Position numbers and translations under genes: made by a program
Part shown: positions 57,201 through 64,000 of the stretch, piece by piece
Layout of the letters: every line of letters starts with the position of its first letter
Position numbering within the stretch: the stretch's first letter is position 1
Origin: Phoma sp. XZ068
Lineage: Eukaryota > Ascomycota > Dothideomycetes > Pleosporales > Didymellaceae
NCBI GenBank assembly: GCA_004835665.1
Contig: RBKR01000027.1
Coordinates: 62,001 to 126,000 of the forward strand
DNA: 64,000 nucleotides
Direction: 5' to 3'
Notes under the pieces: model-generated
Databases searched by the model: none
Told to the model about the DNA's origin: nothing
Seen by the model: the letters and a program-made list of their open reading frames with translations, nothing else

Positions 57201-60200
57201 AGCACAGGCGCACTTGATCCTTCCATTGGTCCGTGACGGTTTCTACGTGGCCCCAATACGGCGCAAGCCATGCCACAGTCTTCGTGAGGAGAACCTTGCG
57301 CGTTTCTGGTGTGCGGAAGATGTGAAGGCCTGAGATGTGATGAATCAGTAATAGTTTGTACAGCACAAGTTTGCCCTGTACGTTGGCGCAGGCCTCAATG
57401 AAGCTGTCTGCAAGCTTGAAAATTTCCATAGATGACAAGCAACCCTCCAGTTCCGGAAGCCATGAGTGGAAGTTCTGTACCAGCAGCGTCTTGGTTCCAA
57501 TGAGTACTGGCGAAGGGTTATTCATCAACTGCTCGAGGGAGGTGAATAGGCTTTTGAGCTCCTTATGGAATTGAGTGCGATCCTTGATGCCGATGCTTTC
57601 TTCCTTGACTCTCTGTTTCTCTCGTGCGTTTACAAGGAATTTGGTGACCAGGTTTCCGACTTTAAAGGCTGCCCGTAAACGACGTGAGCTTTCAGACTCG
57701 GCAGGCTTGGCAAGTAGTCGTCCAAAGCTCTGTGTCAAGCAAGACGTTACAAGTGAGTGGAATACCTTTGTCCGCGCGTATTGGTCGACCAGTGGCTCCA
57801 GATTAAAGCGGCGGTCATGGACGATACCTAGAACGATCACGACAGCGTTGAAGATCAGGTCTTCATACTCGTCGCTGCCAGCATAATGACTCTGGATAGC
57901 AAAGAGCGCATCGAATACCTCGCTCAGGAGCTTTACAATCTCAATCTCCGGAACGAAGTTGAAACGGCGTAGTAGACCAACTAGTTCTCCAGGAGGTTGC
58001 TCCTGCCACCTGATCAGACCAAGGATCGTCGGGTCTTGGGAGTATTTGGTGCTGCATAAGAAGGTTTTGACATGCACAGCTGCCATAGGGCCCATGACGT
58101 GCTCATCCTTCTTTCTCGCGCTCCAGGGTAGGCCCAGGTATGCACCCTTTCCTGCAATCATGCCTGAGGTGTATTCGTCGTACCGATAAAGAGATAGAGC
58201 GTGATCACCGTCACGCACGAAAGCATCGTGGCTCCAGAGCGGCATCCAACATAGCGCAAAGGGGAATCCAGGTGCGTCTGCCACGCTCATGACGAGGTGA
58301 GACCCAGGCACATCTTGTGGGTCGATGGCGAGACGAATGGTGGCGTTCCAACTTTCTCCTCTTTCCACTGCTGTCGTGCGCCACGCCGTGTGCCCTGCAC
58401 TGTTGGTGGAAGGATAGATGCAACTGTCGATCCTCTCTCCCGAACTCTTGCGAACTTCGATAGTCAATTGCAGGCTTCCCATGGGGGACGATTGCACAAG
58501 AGGTACCGTGCCGGTCTTGGGATGAGCTAAGAAGGCGTTCTTGGGCAGGAACGGTTCTACGAGTGTCACGTATATGTCACTGCGCGGTTTGGTGGGCGCG
58601 CCCGAGAAACCAATTTTTCGAGTCTGCTTGATGTTGTGAAGCATCGTCGGCGTCTTTTCAATCAGACCTTCGGCATCTGGGTGTACAAAAGCTTTCAAGT
58701 GAACAGTGAGGCTGCTGATAGGGCCGTAGCGCCTGTACCTTCCGCTTGCACTTGGATGAAGCTCGGTCAGAAGGTCGCTCCACCCTGCATCATCATCCGC
58801 TACTTCATCGAACGAGCCAGCCGTAGACCACAAAGTGACGGTGTGATCCACCTCGGACACGTTTTTCATGACTTGGTTCACGGGCAAGATGCCAACTGCC
58901 ACGGCTCTCTTCAAAGTCTTTTGGTCTCTCGAGGGCGTTCTATTTTTGGTCGCAGATGAGGCAGGTCGGCCGTCGGATGGATGTGTCTTTTGCAAGTCAG
59001 GGCTTGCGTGGCGTCCATCAGAGGAATCCATCGTGGTTGACGTCATGGTAGTGGTGGATCTAGATGTGGTGGTGGATGAGTCTTTTCTTCTCGAGCCAAA
59101 CATGGCGCTTCGTCTGCCGCCTTTGATGCTTCCCTGTTGTGAGGGTTGCACGCCTGCTCCGCTGGCGGTGGAGGTGTCTTTTGGCGCGCCTGTTTTCTCG
59201 GGCGCAGCTGGGGCTGTTCGTATTGGCTCGTTGACCATCAGCCTGAAGACGAGGTGTATGCTTGAGCCGGAGCCTGCACCCTCGCCAATGTCGGTGGAGC
59301 TCAGGCCTACGATCAGTGAGCGCAGCTTGTCGCCAGCCAAAGAGACGGACGAGCCATCTCGCGCTGTCAGGTCGAATGAAAAGGCTTCTGAAAGTGGCTG
59401 TGGGGCCATGCCAGGCGTCTTCAGACACAGGTACATGGCGACCTGGGCAGCTCCGGGAACAACATCGCCTGCGACACGGCGCAGGCTCACGAAGAGGTGG
59501 TGCAGGTTGTGCTCGTCTGGTGGGGACATGGGGCGGCTCTCGAGCAAGCTCATCATGGACTGCAGCCTCGTTGTCTCGATGGCGGAATCGTCGCCGGTCA
59601 GGATGCGGCCACGCTGCGAGGGGTTGCGCACGATGACGTCTCCCGACAGCAGCTTGTTGCCGGCGACGAGGTCCCACACGGTGGCCTCGCGCACCTTGTC
59701 CAGCTCCTTTGCGGTCAGGACGTTGTGGAGCAGCTGGCGGCGGGCCGTGTCGAGGCGGGTGACCAGGGCCGACATGTTGTCCAGCAGCGTGTACTTGCGG
59801 GCCAGCAGCAGCTCGTGGACCTTGGTCGAGTGCCATTCGCGCAGACACGAGGCAATCTCGTCGACGAGCGGCTCCTGGGACGAGGTGGGCGTCTCGTCGC
59901 CAATCTTGAGCATGGGCACGGGGGCGGGCGGGCGCGGGGCGTTGGGGTCGGCGGCCGAGACGGGCGACAGCGGCAGCATGAGCTGCTGGAGGCGGTCCTC
60001 GCGCGAGGCCCATTGCGAGCCATGGCTGGCGGAGCGCTTCTTGCCAGAGCGCCGCCGCGACACGGGCCGCGGCGACGCGGCGGGCAGGGCAGGCACCAGG
60101 TCGCCCGAGGCGGCGCGCGTGCTCTCGGTCGGCGTCAGCACGCCGTTGGTCGAGGGCGCGGCGGCGGGCGACTCGGCGCTGCTCTTGCCCTCGCCCAGCA

Positions 60201-60465
60201 CCTCGCGCACCTGCACGCAGGCGCGCGGGAAGATGCCCGAGAAGACGCGGGCCTCGAGCGTCTGGCCCTTGACGCTCGTCAGGCCGGCCAGCAGCGACGG
60301 CGGGGCGACGAGGTAGCCGCGGAACCAGGCGCCGTCGCGGCCGCCCTGCTCGATGATGTACAGCTCGTCGCCAATCTCGAGCGGCAGGTCGGCGGGCGAC
60401 GACGGCTGGAAGGGGTGGGTGCAGAGGGCGAAGGCGATCCGCGGCAGCGGTCTCCAGCTCGGCAT
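54256..60465 (-). CDS. DOCK-family guanine nucleotide exchange factor (SH3, DHR-1, DHR-2)
   Basis: Exons (minus strand) 60465-54945 and 54893-54256 give 2052 residues. The start MPSWRPLPRIAFALCTHPFQ leads directly into an SH3 domain (DLPLEIGDELYIIEQGGRDG, residues about 5-85). The DHR-1/C2 domain lies near residues 625-745 (SDIYVTLVEPFLPKNAFLAH). The DHR-2 domain, which activates Rac/Cdc42 GTPases, spans about 1440-1820 (LALRLHAELYQWD, QMIEYYETGQSWDNAL, YFRVVYKGLGFPVGLRDKQF). The last exon encodes a Ser/Lys-rich tail (KKRLSFMSISKKSSKNSVGG). Fungal homologues act with Rac in polarised growth. The open frame continues upstream to 61065, but the SH3 start at 60465 matches family proteins. Confidence 0.93.
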
Positions 60466-62240
60466 GGCCCCGGACGTTGCGTGACGGGCTATCGAGGCGG
60501 CGGTGGGGGGAGGGGGCGAGCGGGCATCACGAGCAGGCGCCGTGTGTTGGGGACGTGTCGGCGGCGAGGAGGCCCCTGATAGCCGTGGGCGCGCTGGGGA
60601 GGATCGGGGTGGGCGTGTGGGGATGGGCTGCGCGGCGGCGGCACTCGTCAGTCGTCGTCGAGGGCCAGTGGGCGGAGCAGCGACGCGGGCGGCGGGCGGG
60701 CGAGAGGGCGCGAGACTGCAGAGCGGCTGCGTGACGGCGGCGGGATCTTGGTGCGACGTCTGCCGGGTCGCGCTCAAAAAGCCATCGTCGACCCTCGCGC
60801 TCGGCAGTAGCCGTTGGGCGCTGCAGGAACAAGGCCCGCACTGACCGCCCCCCAGCCCTGCTGCCAACCAGGCCCTGCTGCCAACCAGGCCCTGCCTCGT
60901 CGCTGCTGGCCTGCTCACACGGCCGCCACACCACGTCCTCTGCAGCGCGCCTGTGTCGTGCATCGTGTCCTCAGCAGCCGCTCCGGCCACACCCAGATTC
61001 GCCCATTCGCGCCCCTGCAGACGACCGCGCTGGCAGCCTGCCCGCACCCGTCCTCTCGGCTCCACGCCGCTACCTTCAACTTGGGTCGCACATCTCCCGC
61101 GGCTTTAACCACTTCTTGGCCCCAATCTGAATCATGCATCCTGCACCGCCAAACCCACGTGGCTGATACCCTCTGACCTCACTCCACGCCGTCTGCTTGG
61201 CGTACCGTGAGGAAGTCTGATTCTTGTTCCATCACGGGCTAAGCGGTTTGAAATGGACGACTTTCTCGTCTGATTCGCTCTCCTCAAGCATCCCGTTCAC
61301 ATTCGTTTCACCGGATGTAGCTTTGTCAGCGTGGACTAGCTCAGACCGAGCCTGCCGTGAGGTGAGTATCGACTGCACCAATTATGAACATAGGATACTG
61401 TACATATACAAGCAATCCGAATACGCTGTAAAGGCTCCTTGTTAGGTTGCCTGACTCCGCCAAACCCGTTATGCGTAGGCTGCTGAATATCGGGAGATGG
61501 CCTCGACACTCTGCACATTTACAGAAGAGTATGTCCTTGATCTTCTGGTACCCGAGATTCTCTTTCAATCGACCCAGTGGGAAGAATGTCCTGGAGTCAT
61601 CTCCGAGAATTCTGCTTCAATTCACGAAATCAATCGGACCCTCCAGGTTGGTCGTAGCCGTCATCTGAAACGTAGGGGTTAATCCAGATGAAGCTCTCTG
61701 ATATTTTATCGCGCGTTGCGAGATCTGATATACACGCGTCAGTGGATCAACTCTAAACGTAGGCTCGACCAATGAAATGTTGAGCCGAAGCTAGTACACT
61801 ATCTGCTTGGTTCTTATACGATGCACTTTCTCCATAGACTCAATGGTTTAAGTCCAGCTTACATCTAGTGTCCAACGCGCATCAAGCCTGAGAATCTTAC
61901 ACGAGTAAACTGTATTGTCATGTAACAATCATTGGACGGCAATGTGTGTGAAATAAGCCACGAGTGTCTCGAATGGTGCATTACCCAAGTCTAGCTGAGA
62001 ACTTGGTTCTACCTAAGGCCCTAGAAAAACTGCACCTATCTAAGCTCTGTTGTGTGCACATCTGCTTTCAATGCCATCAATTACTATACACAGGTGTAGA
62101 GCAGCTACACGGGCTACTCTGAAAGACACTACTAATCGTACACGAAATGGTCGTGGACTGAGGGGTCCTGCAAAGCCCCAGCGTGAATGCTTGCGCTAAA
62201 CGGGTACGATCGAAGTTATAGCACAGCGGAAGGTGTATAA
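60466..62240. other. Intergenic region, 1.8 kb
   Basis: The first 600 bases (to 61065) are GC-rich and stop-free in frame with the DOCK gene on the minus strand, probably 5' leader. A 17-base unit is duplicated at 60855-60888. From 61200 on, no gene was recognised. The right end is 3' of CYP51. Confidence 0.45.
60855..60888. repeat. 17-base tandem duplication
   Basis: Two exact copies of GCCCTGCTGCCAACCAG at 60855-60871 and 60872-60888, in the leader region of the DOCK gene. Confidence 0.85.
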
Positions 62241-63767
62241 CTAAGCACTTGTGGTGGGCCGCCTCTCCCAGCAAACTTGGGCAGGCTCTAGCGGGCGCGA
62301 GAACATGGTGCTGTAATCGGTGCCCGGAACGCCTTCTCTACCGTCCACATTCTTGAAGCGGAAGTTCCGCACCATGACAGCAGTGATGACCTCTAGGTTG
62401 AGGTAAGCAAACTTCTCGCCAATGCAGCGATGACGACCCCCGCCAAATGGAAGGTAAGCGCTCTTTGTACCCCTCGACGTCCGCCCGTAGCCGTAGTCGA
62501 CCATCTCGCTCTCGTCATCTTCTTCGATGGCGCGGTTGATCCAGCGATGTGGGTCCCACTTAGTCGGGTTGGGGAAGTACTCCTCGCTGTTCGCCGATAT
62601 GCCAGGCGAGGCAAGAACGGCATGGCCAGGTGGGACGGTCCAGGATGTGTTTGGGATAGGAAGAGGCTGTTTGACAAGGCGCATGATAGAGTGAATGGCA
62701 TTGTGCATGCGTAGCGTCTCTTTGACGACGCTAGAGTGTAGCTGAAGCTTCTCCACAGTTCGTAGCTCAAGTTCGGGCAAATTCCCATTCTCGTCGGCCA
62801 AATGATCAAGTTGTTCTTGGTAGAGTTCTTCGCAGAGTCGAGGCTCGTTGGCAAGATGTAACATAATCCAGGAAGCGACATTAGAGGAATTGTGCTGACC
62901 GGCCATCAAGATAGTGATCATCATGTTCGAAATCTCCGAGTCTGGCACAGGACGACCATCCTTGTACGAACATTGCATGAGATGGCTGATCATGTCGGTG
63001 GTGGGAGGGATCTTGCCCGCGCGACGCTCTGCGATGATACCCTCATAGATTTTGCGCATCTTTAGCTGGGCTCGGTCTCGCTTGATGTTGTGGGGGAAGG
63101 GTGCGTGTGGAAGAACAAAGTTGATGGGACTGAAACCACCATCAAGATCGTGGTACAGGCTGGCGAACTCGTTCGTCAGCTTGCCGCGCACCTCAGGACC
63201 CTGCAAGGCGCTGGCGGCAGTGAAGATGGTTATCTGGGCCATGACAGTGGGTATGTTGACGACGCCAGACGGGCCCTTGAAATCCCGGGAGGCTTTAATG
63301 TAGTCTACTACCTCTTGCTCAATTAGTCGCACATGTGCCTTGAGGGCGTCAGTTGTCAAGCCAAACTTGACAAATTTCTTCTGCTCCATCAGCTTGGCAT
63401 TGGGGCAGTCGTAGACGACGCCCTCGCCGAAGACAGGGTTACACAAGGGACCGTAGATCTCCTCGGCATTGATGTGCGTCTCTTTGCCGTTGAAGACGAA
63501 ATCGTTTCCAGCGACGCCGAGGTGAACGGTCACGTTGCGGCCCAGCAGAACGAAGGTAAAGGCGTCTCCATATCTGGTTTGGGCAGCGAAGAGGAACTTG
63601 TAGGGGTCTTTGCCGTAGGTAATGGCACTCCCAAGCCAAGGAAGCCAATGAAAGACAACCGGGGGCTCTCTTTTGTTGGGAAACAGCAGCTGGCGGATGA
63701 TGTTGGCAACAACATAAGCAACGCAGAGCGCGAGGAAGACAGACGCGAGGAGAAGAGAGGATGGCAT
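62241..63767 (-). CDS. CYP51: Sterol 14-alpha demethylase, CYP51
   Basis: Intronless, 508 residues. It removes the C14 methyl of eburicol/lanosterol in ergosterol synthesis in the endoplasmic reticulum. The N-terminal helix SLLLASVFLALCVAYVVANI is the membrane anchor. CYP51-specific blocks are YGDAFTFVLLGRNVTVHLG, VVYDCPNAKLMEQKKFVKFG and GGFSPINFVLPHAPFPHN. The I helix reads AGQHNSSNVASW, the K helix ETLRMHNAIHSI, and the heme loop PFGGGRHRCIGEKF has Cys near residue 448. This is the target of azole fungicides; the tyrosine of VVYDCPN, often altered in resistant strains of other species, is the normal residue here. No second CYP51 lies in the window. Confidence 0.95.
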   Translation of the reverse strand: MPSSLLLASVFLALCVAYVVANIIRQLLFPNKREPPVVFHWLPWLGSAITYGKDPYKFLFAAQTRYGDAFTFVLLGRNVTVHLGVAGNDFVFNGKETHINAEEIYGPLCNPVFGEGVVYDCPNAKLMEQKKFVKFGLTTDALKAHVRLIEQEVVDYIKASRDFKGPSGVVNIPTVMAQITIFTAASALQGPEVRGKLTNEFASLYHDLDGGFSPINFVLPHAPFPHNIKRDRAQLKMRKIYEGIIAERRAGKIPPTTDMISHLMQCSYKDGRPVPDSEISNMMITILMAGQHNSSNVASWIMLHLANEPRLCEELYQEQLDHLADENGNLPELELRTVEKLQLHSSVVKETLRMHNAIHSIMRLVKQPLPIPNTSWTVPPGHAVLASPGISANSEEYFPNPTKWDPHRWINRAIEEDDESEMVDYGYGRTSRGTKSAYLPFGGGRHRCIGEKFAYLNLEVITAVMVRNFRFKNVDGREGVPGTDYSTMFSRPLEPAQVCWERRPTTSA

Positions 63768-64000
63768 GGCAGAGCGGGAGGCTACTGATTTGGTCGTCAG
63801 AGAAGAAGATTGGGGGTAAGGGTGACAACGGGGGTGGCAGTCCCACAGCGGGCGTAAGCTGACTGGGTAGAGATACTTAGGTATGCGTGCGGAAGTGAAG
63901 CTGGTCGCGGGAGGGTCCTCACATTTGAGTACTTAGGTATGGACCTTGGCGCCCAGCGTTGATAATCTCGTTACACCTCTGGGATCTTGTTCCTTCTCTG

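Noticed and set aside
1..64000. CRISPR arrays, insertion sequences, bacterial-type operons
   Set aside because: The DNA is eukaryotic; no spaced direct repeats, transposase or terminal inverted repeats were found by eye.

Overview
The window looks like nuclear DNA of a filamentous ascomycete, most likely a Dothideomycete. The reasons are genes interrupted by short introns (about 43-95 bases, GTATGT/GTAAGT-type donors, CTAAC-like branch sites), a lone 5S rRNA gene outside any rDNA array, three fungal Zn2Cys6 regulators, a fungal CYP51, and a DUF7514-type protein. The class assignment is inference from the gene set; no species was identified.

The left third (1-18,000) is gene-poor and accessory-like. 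It holds the 3' part of one Zn2Cys6 transcription factor (2-812), a second complete one (1623-3464), a third with an unclear 5' end (12681-15085), one intronless cytochrome P450 (6668-8299, minus), a small transcription-factor relic near 4430 and a 5'-truncated 5S rRNA copy at 6445. No PKS, NRPS or terpene backbone gene is visible, so this is not a demonstrable biosynthetic cluster.

The middle (18,000-33,000) has a divergent pair, a LisH/WD40 protein of the Sif2/TBL1 family and a TMEM115-like membrane protein whose intron is a 20-base minisatellite. Next come a crystallin-like small secreted protein, a secreted FAD amine-oxidase-like enzyme, the intact 5S rRNA gene, a large coiled-coil protein of unknown family with degraded coding sequence behind it, and a zinc alcohol dehydrogenase.

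The right half (33,000-64,000) is dense and mostly housekeeping: the MAPKKK Ste11, a DUF7514 protein, replication factor C subunit 5 with two MCB boxes in its promoter, a small hydrophilic protein, the mitochondrial magnesium channel Mrs2, a DUF1115 protein, a decayed alpha/beta-hydrolase pseudogene, an intact alpha/beta hydrolase, a quercetinase-like bicupin, a DUF1772 membrane protein, RRP12, a DOCK-family Rac/Cdc42 exchange factor and CYP51.

Intron boundaries were placed by hand from GT/AG sites. Every spliced model given sums to a multiple of three and rejoins the conserved protein sequence across each junction unless stated otherwise.
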